A stretch of DNA of 64,000 nucleotides from Streptacidiphilus rugosus AM-16. Lineage in GTDB: Bacteria; Actinomycetota; Actinomycetes; Streptomycetales; Streptomycetaceae. Location: the NCBI RefSeq assembly GCF_000744655.1, contig NZ_JQMJ01000004.1, forward strand, positions 5,022,001 to 5,086,000. Reading direction: 5' to 3'. How positions within the stretch are numbered: position 1 is the stretch's first letter; each line of letters starts with the position of its first letter. A program made the position numbers and the translations under genes. Positions 44,977-52,023 of this stretch are shown in pieces. The notes below the pieces were generated by a model, which was given only the letters and a program-made list of their open reading frames with translations, did not search any database and had not been told where the DNA came from.

Positions 44977-46652
44977 CTCGCGGCTCCGACATCGGCGGCC
45001 CACGGGTAGTACAGGTAGGAGATGGTGGTGGGCGCGCCGGTGATCCGCTTGTTCATGAACACCGCCGTGGGCCACTCGGCCGCCGGGATCCACAGGTTCG
45101 CCCTGACGGCCATCTGCTGCAGCTCGGCCTCGATCGCCATCCGCTGCGCCGGGTCGTCGGTCGCGACGGCCTGCTCGACGAGCCTGTCGTACGCGGGGTC
45201 GCTGTAGCCGGGGTAGTTCTGGTAGTTGCCGGTCTCGAAGTTGGTGAGCAGGTCCATCGGGTCGGTGATGGACAGGTAGTACGTCTCGGGGAACATGTCG
45301 ATCCCCTCACGTGCCTTCGGGTCGGTGAACAGCGCCGAGAAGGCGTCCGGCGCGATGGTCTTCACCTTGACGTTCAGACCGATCTCGGTGCCGGCCGACT
45401 GCACGGCGGTGGCCATCAGCGAGACGTCCTGGCCGATGGCGCTGGTGGCGACGGTCACGGTCTTGCCCGTCGCCCCGGCCTCCTTGATCAGCTCCTTGGC
45501 CTTGGCCAGGTCGGGCGTGGTGGAGGGCAGGGTGTCGAAGGCCGCCTTGAGGGTCTCCGGATTGGCCCCTGCCCAGGCGGCCCGGTCGGTGAGCGCGTTG
45601 GTGACCCTGCCGTTGCCGGCCAGTCCCTGCTTGACGAAGCCGGCCCGGTCCAGGGCCAGCGAGAGCGCCTGCCGCACGCGGGCGTCGCCGAGCGCGCCCT
45701 TCATGCTGGTGATGTTGACGTTGACGGTGCTGAGGCTCTCGCCGAACCAGAGCGTGCCCACGCCGCTCTTCTGCAGCCGCTGGTAGCTCTCGGTCGGGAT
45801 CAGGTAGCCGCCGTCGACCGCGCCGGTGAGCATCGCGTTGGTGCGCGCCGAGGGGTCGGTCAGGAACTCGAAGGTGACCTTGCCGGACTTGGCCGGCGTG
45901 CCCCAGTAGTCGGCGAAGCGGTCCAGCTCCAACGACTGGCCCTTGTTCCACGCGCCGAGCTTGAACGGCCCGGTGCAGTCCACGCTCGCGCTGCCCCAGT
46001 TCGCACCCGCCGCCTTGATGCCCTTCTCGCTGGCCACCACGCCCGCGGCCGTGGCCATGTACTGCGGGAAGACCGCGTCAGGCCGCTTCAGCTTCACGGT
46101 GACCTGCAACGGGCCGGTCCTGGTGATCGAGCCGACGTTCTGGAAGACGCCGCCCCAGGCCGCGCCGACCTTCGGGTCCATCTGCCGGCCGAGGCTGTAG
46201 ACCACGTCGTCGGCGGTCATCACGCCGCCGTCGTGGAAGTGCACGCCGGGGCGCAGGTCGTAGACCCAGGTGGTCGGGTCGGGGTGCGAGGCCCGCTGCG
46301 CGAGGCCGGGGACCTCCTTGAGCTGCGGCGTCCACTTCATCAGGCTCTCGCAGACGTTGGAGAGGATGGTGTTCGACGGGTAGTCGAAGGCCATCGCGTA
46401 GTCCAGCGTGAGCGGTTCGGCGTAGGAGGCCCAGGTGAAGCCGGAGATGTCGCCCGCGGCGACGGGCGTCCCCGCCGAGAGCTTGAAGGCGTCGGCGTTG
46501 CCGCCACCGGTGGCGGGCGGTCCGGAGCAGGCCGCCACCAGGCCGAAGGCGGCCGCGGCGGCGCAGGCGAGGCCGAGCGGGCCGGAAGAGCCGTGACGGC
46601 GGGATCTGCGGGCCGGCGCTTCCGATCCCGTGCCGGGCAGGATTCTTGACAT
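44973..46652 (-). CDS. Family 5 extracellular solute-binding lipoprotein
   Basis: A 559-residue binding protein. The N-terminus is basic, followed by a hydrophobic stretch ending in the lipobox LVAAC (Cys42). The mature part has the family 5 pattern: LTLDYAMAFDYPSNTILSNVCESLMKW, the peptide-binding segment TTWVYDLRPGVHFHDGGVMTADDVVYSL, and the C-terminal LWIPAAEWPTAVFMNKRI. Family 5 proteins bind peptides, nickel chelates, opines or small amines. Lying between deiminase genes, this system may import a guanidino compound or the nickel that urease needs. Both are inferences. The ATG has an AAAGAGAG sequence upstream. Confidence 0.9.
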   Translation of the reverse strand: MSRILPGTGSEAPARRSRRHGSSGPLGLACAAAAAFGLVAACSGPPATGGGNADAFKLSAGTPVAAGDISGFTWASYAEPLTLDYAMAFDYPSNTILSNVCESLMKWTPQLKEVPGLAQRASHPDPTTWVYDLRPGVHFHDGGVMTADDVVYSLGRQMDPKVGAAWGGVFQNVGSITRTGPLQVTVKLKRPDAVFPQYMATAAGVVASEKGIKAAGANWGSASVDCTGPFKLGAWNKGQSLELDRFADYWGTPAKSGKVTFEFLTDPSARTNAMLTGAVDGGYLIPTESYQRLQKSGVGTLWFGESLSTVNVNITSMKGALGDARVRQALSLALDRAGFVKQGLAGNGRVTNALTDRAAWAGANPETLKAAFDTLPSTTPDLAKAKELIKEAGATGKTVTVATSAIGQDVSLMATAVQSAGTEIGLNVKVKTIAPDAFSALFTDPKAREGIDMFPETYYLSITDPMDLLTNFETGNYQNYPGYSDPAYDRLVEQAVATDDPAQRMAIEAELQQMAVRANLWIPAAEWPTAVFMNKRITGAPTTISYLYYPWAADVGAAR

Positions 46653-46725
46653 CGGTGCTCTCTTTCGTGCGCGGGCGGGCCTGCGCGGGGAGGGTGCGAA
46701 AGGCTGAGTCAGCGATCAGAGCGGG

Positions 46726-46756
46726 CCGGGGTCGGGGCCGTGGGGCCCGACCCCGG
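46726..46756. terminator. Hairpin after the cytoplasmic agmatine deiminase gene
   Basis: Eleven-base perfect arms at 46726-46736 and 46746-46756 with a nine-base loop stand 10 bases beyond the deiminase stop and 74 bases before the binding-protein start. This separates the deiminase transcript from the ABC transporter operon. Confidence 0.65.
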
Positions 46757-46765
46757 TGGGAGGGG

Positions 46766-47779
46766 TCAGCCGGCCGCGAAGGCCCGGGGCACCTGCTGGG
46801 TGATGCAGTGGACGCCGCCGCCGCCGAAGGCGATCACGCGGGAGCGGACGCCGACGACCTTGCGCCCGGGCAGCGCGGCCGCGAGCACGGCGAGCGCCTC
46901 CTCGTCCTGCGGGACGTCGGCGGTCGGGACCACGACGCCGCCGTTGGCGATGTAGAAGTTCAGGTAGCCGACCTCGGTGTGCTTGCCCTCGACGTCGACG
47001 AAGGCGCTCTGCGGCAGGTCGATGATCTCCAGCGCCCGGCCCTGCGCGTCGGTGGCGGCCTCCAGCACCGCGCGGTTGACCTTCATCCGCTCGAAGTCGG
47101 GGTGCTCCGGGTCGCTCGGGAGCTGGATGACGACCTTGCCCGGCGCCACGAACGCGCAGACGCCGTCGACGTGCCCGTCGGTCTCGGTGTCGAGCAGTCC
47201 GCCGTAGGGCAGCCAGATCACCTTGGTCACGCCGAGCCGCGCCTTGAGCTCGTCCTCGATCTGCTCCTGGCTCATGCCCGGGTTGCGGTTCGGGTTGAGC
47301 AGGCACTGCTCCGTGGTGATCAGCGTGCCCTCGCCGTCGACGGTGATCGCGCCGCCCTCGAGGATCATCGACGACTCGATGCGCTCCACGCCGAGGCGCT
47401 CCAGCAGCAGGGCGGAGATCCTGTCGTCGGTGTCCCAGGGGAAGTGCTTCTCACCCCAGGAGTTGAAGCGGAAGTCCACGCCGGCGCGCTCGCCCTGCGG
47501 ACCGAGCACGAAGATCGGGCCGGAGTCGCGGAACCAGGAGTCGTCGATCGGCAGTTCCACGACCTCGACGCCCTCCCCGCACAGGGCGCGGGCCCCGTCG
47601 CCCTGGCCAGGAACCGCGACCATGGTCACCGGCTCGAACTCGGCGATGGCGTTGGCGACCTGCGCGTACTCGCGCCGGGCCTCGTCCAGCGCCTCCTGGC
47701 CCCACAGCTCGGCCCTGGTCGGCCAGGCCATCAGGCAGCGCTCGTGCTCGGTCCACTCGGCAGGCATACGCAAAGTCAT
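46766..47779 (-). CDS. aguA: Agmatine deiminase, cytoplasmic type (AIH-2)
   Basis: A 337-residue enzyme without signal peptide, starting MTLRMPAEWTEHERCLMAWP as in classical bacterial and plant agmatine deiminases. It should convert agmatine to N-carbamoylputrescine and ammonia. Motifs: DDSWFRDSGPIFVLG, the glutamate loop LEGGAITVDGEG, DGHVDGVCAF with the catalytic histidine, and GGGGVHCITQQVP with Cys325. Of the five paralogues here it is closest to the textbook form. No N-carbamoylputrescine amidase gene is in the window. AAGGAAAGAG precedes the ATG. A promoter with a TTGACTGAA operator lies 246 bases upstream. Confidence 0.92.
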   Translation of the reverse strand: MTLRMPAEWTEHERCLMAWPTRAELWGQEALDEARREYAQVANAIAEFEPVTMVAVPGQGDGARALCGEGVEVVELPIDDSWFRDSGPIFVLGPQGERAGVDFRFNSWGEKHFPWDTDDRISALLLERLGVERIESSMILEGGAITVDGEGTLITTEQCLLNPNRNPGMSQEQIEDELKARLGVTKVIWLPYGGLLDTETDGHVDGVCAFVAPGKVVIQLPSDPEHPDFERMKVNRAVLEAATDAQGRALEIIDLPQSAFVDVEGKHTEVGYLNFYIANGGVVVPTADVPQDEEALAVLAAALPGRKVVGVRSRVIAFGGGGVHCITQQVPRAFAAG

Positions 47780-48004
47780 GAGGGCTCTTTCCTTGTGAAA
47801 GTCATGCGTCGGTCTCTCCCGACCGGAGAGCGCCCGGCGCTCCCGGCACGCCCGGCGGCGGGACGCAGCGCGCGTCCCCGTCGGTGGACGTCCCTTCGGG
47901 GGAGTCGCTCCCCACGGGCCTCGGGCCTGGGCGTGCAGGCGGCGTGGGTGTGGACGCCGGTTTCCGTTGCCCGCTGCACGGCGGCAGCGGTGGTGTCCCG
48001 AATC

Positions 48005-48034
48005 TTGCACCGAACTGAAACTTCAGTCAATACT
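48005..48034. promoter_or_regulatory. Operator A in the divergent promoter of AIH-2 and a TetR gene
   Basis: The palindrome ACTGAA-AC-TTCAGT (48014-48027) lies within the 316-base gap 47780-48095, which holds no gene. Toward the right, TTGCAC (48005-48010) and AATACT (48029-48034) form a promoter with an 18-base spacer. Toward the left, TTGACT overlaps one arm, with CAAGAT 17 bases on. The same half sites recur at three other promoters in this locus. Confidence 0.7.
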
Positions 48035-48095
48035 TGGCGACCGGGACCCCACCCGCATCCGACGTCTGCCGAATCCGCCCCCGCGGGAGTGTGCC

Positions 48096-48665
48096 GTGTC
48101 CGACCGCCGTACCGAGATCCTCCGCGCCGCCACCCGCGTCATCGCACGTCGGGGCGTGCGCGGACTGCGCGTGGCCGAGCTCGCCGCCGAGGCCGGCGTC
48201 TCGGTCGCCCTGATCTACTACCACTTCGACGACCGTTCGGGGATCCTGCGCCGAACCCTGGAGTTCATCGTGGACCGGGCCGAGCGGTACACCGCCGCGA
48301 GCGAGGACGAGGACCCCGGCGATCCGCGCTCCGAACTGGAGCGGGTCCTCATGCTCGAACTCCAGGACACCCCCGAGGTGCGCGAGAACAGCACCGCCTG
48401 GGGCGAGTTGCGGGCCAGCGCCGTCTTCGAGCCCGAGCTGCGCGAGGACCTGGCCAAGGCCACGCTGACCTGGGTGCACGAGACCGCCGAACTCCTCGGC
48501 CGGGCCGACCCCGGCGGGACCGCGCCCGCCCATGCGGCGGCCGCCGAGCGGCTGACCGCCCTGCTCGAGGGGCTGAGCCAGCGCTGGCACAGCGGCTCGC
48601 TCCCCCTGGAGCACGCCCGGCGCCTGCTCAGCGAGGCGATCGAGGTGGAACTGGAACGCGGGTGA
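48096..48665 (+). CDS. TetR-family regulator of the deiminase/urease locus (copy 1)
   Basis: A 189-residue TetR protein. The DNA-binding domain is TEILRAATRVIARRGVRGLRVAELAAEAGVSVALIYYHFDDRSGILRRTLEFI. Residues of the recognition helix (GVSVALIYYHF) are nearly the same in the second TetR at 54443-55021, and the ligand domain shares PEVRENSTAWGELRA with it. The two are therefore recent paralogues that probably see similar operators. GTG at 48096 with GGGAG upstream is the likely start. It is the first gene of a rightward run to ureC and has operator A at its promoter. Confidence 0.9.
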   Translation: MSDRRTEILRAATRVIARRGVRGLRVAELAAEAGVSVALIYYHFDDRSGILRRTLEFIVDRAERYTAASEDEDPGDPRSELERVLMLELQDTPEVRENSTAWGELRASAVFEPELREDLAKATLTWVHETAELLGRADPGGTAPAHAAAAERLTALLEGLSQRWHSGSLPLEHARRLLSEAIEVELERG

Positions 48666-48699
48666 CCTGCCCGCAGTCGCCCCACAGGGAGGCCGAACA

Positions 48700-48993
48700 G
48701 TGTTCTTCGACATAGGCGTGTTCAAGCTGGCGGCGCTCGTGGTGCTGGCCGTCCTGATCTTCGGCCCGGACAAGCTGCCGAAGCTGATCACCGAGGCCGT
48801 CGGCTTCGTCCGCAGGGTGCGGCGGTTCGCCGACTCCGCGAAGCAGGAGGTCCGCGACGGACTGGGTCCCGAGTTCCAGGACCTGGAGTTCGAGGACCTG
48901 AACCCGAAGACCTTCGTCCGCAAGCAGCTGGCCGCCCACGGCGACGACCTCGGCCTGGCGGAGATCAAGGACGCTGCTCGGCGGCTTGACTGA
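48700..48993 (+). CDS. tatB: TatB-type twin-arginine translocase subunit
   Basis: A 97-residue protein with one N-terminal membrane helix (MFFDIGVFKLAALVVLAVLIFGPDKLP) followed by an amphipathic helix and an acidic tail. The segment RFADSAKQEVRDGLGPEFQDLEFEDLNPKTFVRKQL matches Streptomyces TatB and distinguishes it from TatA. TatB recognises twin-arginine signal peptides together with TatC. It starts with GTG behind a GGGAGG site. Its stop lies inside operator B for the next gene. It is placed next to genes for twin-arginine exported deiminases and 8 kb from tatA-tatC. Confidence 0.9.
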   Translation: MFFDIGVFKLAALVVLAVLIFGPDKLPKLITEAVGFVRRVRRFADSAKQEVRDGLGPEFQDLEFEDLNPKTFVRKQLAAHGDDLGLAEIKDAARRLD

Positions 48994-49014
48994 AGTTTCA
49001 GTCAGTGCCAGAGT
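48986..49014. promoter_or_regulatory. Operator B and promoter of AIH-3, possibly leaderless
   Basis: The perfect palindrome TGACTGAA-GT-TTCAGTCA occupies 48987-49004. TTGACT (48986-48991) serves as a -35 box and CAGAGT (49009-49014) as -10 with a 17-base spacer. The transcription start would then fall at or within one or two bases of the AIH-3 ATG (49022), suggesting a leaderless mRNA; no ribosome binding site is present. Confidence 0.7.
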
Positions 49015-49021
49015 GATCCTC

Positions 49022-50044
49022 ATGAACCAACCCTCCTGGACGGGCGCACGGGTCGGTCCGGACGACGCGCCGCACTCACGCACCTGGATGTCGTGGCCCT
49101 CGGCCCGCTCGATCTGGGGACGCCACCTGGGCGGGGTCCAGCAGGACATCGCCCTGATCGCCCGGACCGTGGCGCAGTTCGAACCGGTGGTGATGTGCGC
49201 GGCCGACGAGGCCGCCGCCCACGCCGCCCGGTCCGCCTGCGGACCCACGGTCACGGTGACCGCGCTGATCCCGACCGACGACCTGTGGATGCGCGACACC
49301 GCGCCGGTCTTCCGGCGCGACCCACAGGGCCGGCTGGAGGCCGTCGGGCTGAACTTCAACGGCTGGGGCCGCAAGCAGGCCCACGGCAGGGACGCCGAGG
49401 TCGCCCGCGCGATCGCCGGGCGGGAGGGTCTCCGCTTCCACGCCGCCGCCTTCGTCGGCGAGGCCGGGGCTGTCGAGACCGACGGCGACGGCAACGTGAT
49501 GGCCACCGAGAGCAGCCTGGTCAACAGGAACCGCAACCGCGGCATGAGCCGCGACGAGATCGAGCGGGCGGTCCTGAGCGCCTACGGCGCCACCAGGATG
49601 ATCTGGGTGCCGGGGGTCGAGGGACGTGACATCACCGACGACCACATCGACGTGACCGCGCGCTTCGTCCGGCCGGGCGTGGTGATGGTCCAGGTCCCAC
49701 CGGCGGAGCGCAACGACATCTGGGCCCGCGACGCCCGCGAGCAGTTCGCGCTGCTGGCCCGGGCCACCGACGCCAGGGGTCGGCAGCTGCAGGTGATCCG
49801 GATGGAGGGCCCGGACACCGTCCGGTCCAGGCGCTCCACCTTCGTCGACTCCTACCTCAACTTCCACGTCGTCAACGGTGCGGTGATCACCGCCCAGTTC
49901 GGCGACCCGGCCAAGGACGTCGCGGCCCACCGCACCCTGGCCGCGGCCTTCCCCGGACGCCTGGTCGTCCAGCTCGACGTCGACCGCCTGATGGCGGGCG
50001 GCGGCGGCATCCACTGCTCCACGATGCACCAGCCGCTCCCCTAG
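49022..50044 (+). CDS. Agmatine deiminase family protein without signal peptide (AIH-3)
   Basis: A 340-residue deiminase-family protein, apparently cytoplasmic (MNQPSWTGARVGPDDAPHSRTWMSWP). The cysteine motif GGGGIHCSTMHQP (Cys332), the histidine motif ITDDHIDVTARF and the acidic motif LWMRDTAPVF are present. Two positions differ from the classical enzyme: GP of RDxGP is AP, and the glutamate loop reads GEAGAVETDG rather than EGG. Its closest look-alike here is AIH-5 (both have TWMxWP and [10 protein letters not shown]). The ATG at 49022 is taken instead of the GTG-type start at 48986, because the latter lies inside operator B. Substrate may not be agmatine. Confidence 0.88.
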   Translation: MNQPSWTGARVGPDDAPHSRTWMSWPSARSIWGRHLGGVQQDIALIARTVAQFEPVVMCAADEAAAHAARSACGPTVTVTALIPTDDLWMRDTAPVFRRDPQGRLEAVGLNFNGWGRKQAHGRDAEVARAIAGREGLRFHAAAFVGEAGAVETDGDGNVMATESSLVNRNRNRGMSRDEIERAVLSAYGATRMIWVPGVEGRDITDDHIDVTARFVRPGVVMVQVPPAERNDIWARDAREQFALLARATDARGRQLQVIRMEGPDTVRSRRSTFVDSYLNFHVVNGAVITAQFGDPAKDVAAHRTLAAAFPGRLVVQLDVDRLMAGGGGIHCSTMHQPLP

Positions 50045-50097
50045 GGCCGGCCCGACCCTCCGCCCGCACGCCCGCACGTCGCTCCTGGAGTCCTGCC

Positions 50098-51276
50098 ATG
50101 CCGACCCACCTTTCCCGCCGCGCCATGCTGCAGTCCCTGGCCGGAGCCGGGCTGCTCGCGCTCGGCGCGGCCGCCTGCTCCTCCTCCGTCCCCGCGGGCG
50201 AGTCCGACGGGAGTGGCGCGGCCGGGGCCGCCGACTCGCCCGGTCCGGCGACGAGGCCCGCCGGCCGCGTGCTCGGCGCCGAGTGGGAGAAGCACGCGCG
50301 CACCTTCATGTCCTGGCCCGCCTCCGACGGCATCTGGGGTGACCAGCTCTCCGGCGTCCGGCAGGACATCGCCGGTCTGGCCCGCGCGATCGCCGGCTAC
50401 GAGCCGGTCGTACTCTTCGCCCGGCCCGGGCAGGCGGACGACGCGCAGGCGGCGGTCGGCGACAACGTCGAGGTCGTGCCGATGCCGGTGGACGACCTGT
50501 GGGCCCGCGACACCTGCCCCGTCTTCGTGCACGACCGCGGCACGCTGAAGGGCGTCGACTTCAACTTCAACGGCTGGGGCGAGAAGCAGAAGGAGCACGG
50601 CGACGACTCCGCGCTCGCGGCCGCTCTGCTCGACAAGTACCGGATCCCGCGGATCGAGACCCCGTTGGTCGGCGAGGGCGGCGCGTTCGAGACGGACGGC
50701 CAGGGCACCCTGCTGGTCACGGAGAGCTCCGTGGTCAACGACAACCGCAATCCCGGCATGAGCCGGGACGACGTCGAGGCCGAGCTGATGAAGGCGCTGA
50801 GCGTCACGAAGGTGATCTGGTTGGCCGGGGTGCGCGGCAAGGACATCACCGACGCCCACGTCGACTGCCTGGCGCGCTTCGTCGCGCCCGGGGTGGTGCT
50901 GCTCGACACGCCCTTCCCCGGAGCGCCCGCCGACGTGTGGTCGCAAGCCTCCGCGCAGGCCCGCCAGGTGCTGAAGTCGGCCACGGACGCGCAGGGCAGG
51001 CCGCTGCGGATCATCGACCTGCCCCAGCCCGACCCGGACAGGATCACCGGGCGCGGCGACGCCTTCGTCTCCTCCTACATCAACTTCTATGTCGCCAACG
51101 GGGCCGTCTTCATGCCCAAGTTCGGCGACGACGACGCCGACCGCGCCGCGCAGAAGATCGTCGGCGACCGTTTTCCCGGCCGCGACATCGTCGCCCTGAA
51201 GATCGACAACATCGCCTCGGGCGGCGGCGGGATCCACTGCTCCACCCACGACCAGCCCGGCACCCCCGCAGCCTGA
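50098..51276 (+). CDS. Tat-exported lipoprotein of the agmatine deiminase family (AIH-4)
   Basis: A 392-residue protein with a twin-arginine signal (SRRAMLQSL, RR at 7-8) and lipobox AAAC (Cys27), followed by a Gly/Ala/Ser linker and the deiminase domain from about residue 58. Motifs: LWARDTCPVFV (the usual RDxGP is RDTCP), GEGGAFETDG, ITDAHVDCLARF and GGGGIHCSTHDQP with Cys381. It is very similar in layout to AIH-1. It follows AIH-3 after 53 bases and precedes ureAB by 42, so all are probably on one transcript. Predicted location is the outer face of the membrane. Confidence 0.9.
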   Translation: MPTHLSRRAMLQSLAGAGLLALGAAACSSSVPAGESDGSGAAGAADSPGPATRPAGRVLGAEWEKHARTFMSWPASDGIWGDQLSGVRQDIAGLARAIAGYEPVVLFARPGQADDAQAAVGDNVEVVPMPVDDLWARDTCPVFVHDRGTLKGVDFNFNGWGEKQKEHGDDSALAAALLDKYRIPRIETPLVGEGGAFETDGQGTLLVTESSVVNDNRNPGMSRDDVEAELMKALSVTKVIWLAGVRGKDITDAHVDCLARFVAPGVVLLDTPFPGAPADVWSQASAQARQVLKSATDAQGRPLRIIDLPQPDPDRITGRGDAFVSSYINFYVANGAVFMPKFGDDDADRAAQKIVGDRFPGRDIVALKIDNIASGGGGIHCSTHDQPGTPAA

Positions 51277-51318
51277 TCCGCACCACCCTTCGACCACGGC
51301 CTACCAAGACGAGGCACC

Positions 51319-52023
51319 ATGCGACTGACACCCACCGAACGGGACCGGCTGCTGATATTCACGGCCGCCGAGCTGGCGCGCGCCCGGCGCGCCCGCGGGC
51401 TGCGGCTCAACGTGCCGGAGGCGACCGCGTTGATCGCCGACACGGTCTGCGAGGCGGCCCGTGACGGCCGCAGGCTGGCCGAGGCGATCGAGGCCGGGCG
51501 GACCGTCCTGACGGCGGACGACATCCTGCCGGGGGTCGCGGACATCGTGACCCAGGTGCAGGTGGAGGCGGTGTTCGAGGACGGCACCCGGCTGTGCGTC
51601 ATCGACGCCCCCTTCGGCGACGCAGCCTCACTGGGTGACGAGGCGCCGGGTGCGGCACTGCCCGGGGACGGCGCGGGCTACGAGCCGGCCGAACCGGTCC
51701 TGCGGGTGCCGGTGCGCAACACCTCGGCGGTCCCTGTCAGTGTGACCTCGCACTTCCACTTCTTCGAGGCGAATCCGCGGCTCGCGTTCGACCGTGCGGC
51801 AGCCTTCGGGATGCGGCTGGCGGTCCCGGCCGGCTCCTCGGTCCGCTTCGACGCGGGCGCGGTCGTCGAGATCGGCCTGCTGCCCATCGGCGGCGACCGC
51901 ATCGTGATCGGCTTCGCCGGACTGGTCGACGGCCCCCTCGACGCCCCCGGCGCCCGCGACGCCGCCCTGGCCAAGGCCACAGCCTGCGGCTACCTGACCA
52001 ACTTTGAGGAGGCGGGACTGTGA
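51319..52023 (+). CDS. ureAB: Fused urease gamma/beta subunit
   Basis: A 234-residue fusion. Residues 1-100 match urease gamma (MRLTPTERDRLLIFTAAELARARRARGLRLNVPEATALI, then ARDGRRLAEAIEAGRTVLTADDILPGVADIVTQVQVEAVF). Residues 120-234 match urease beta (PVRNTSAVPVSVTSHFHFFEANPRLAFDRAAAFGMRL, then IGLLPIGGDRIVIGFAG). Gamma/beta fusions occur in some bacteria, Helicobacter included. The stop overlaps the ureC start (GTGA). Nickel is bound by the alpha subunit, so this part is structural. No ureD, ureE, ureF or ureG lies in the window. Confidence 0.92.
   Translation: MRLTPTERDRLLIFTAAELARARRARGLRLNVPEATALIADTVCEAARDGRRLAEAIEAGRTVLTADDILPGVADIVTQVQVEAVFEDGTRLCVIDAPFGDAASLGDEAPGAALPGDGAGYEPAEPVLRVPVRNTSAVPVSVTSHFHFFEANPRLAFDRAAAFGMRLAVPAGSSVRFDAGAVVEIGLLPIGGDRIVIGFAGLVDGPLDAPGARDAALAKATACGYLTNFEEAGL

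Noticed and set aside
47967-48095. Longer start for the first TetR protein
   Set aside because: The extension would run through operator A. The second TetR protein starts at the position equivalent to GTG 48096.
48986-49021. Alternative earlier start for AIH-3
   Set aside because: The added residues would be encoded by the palindromic operator and promoter, and the paralogues do not share them.
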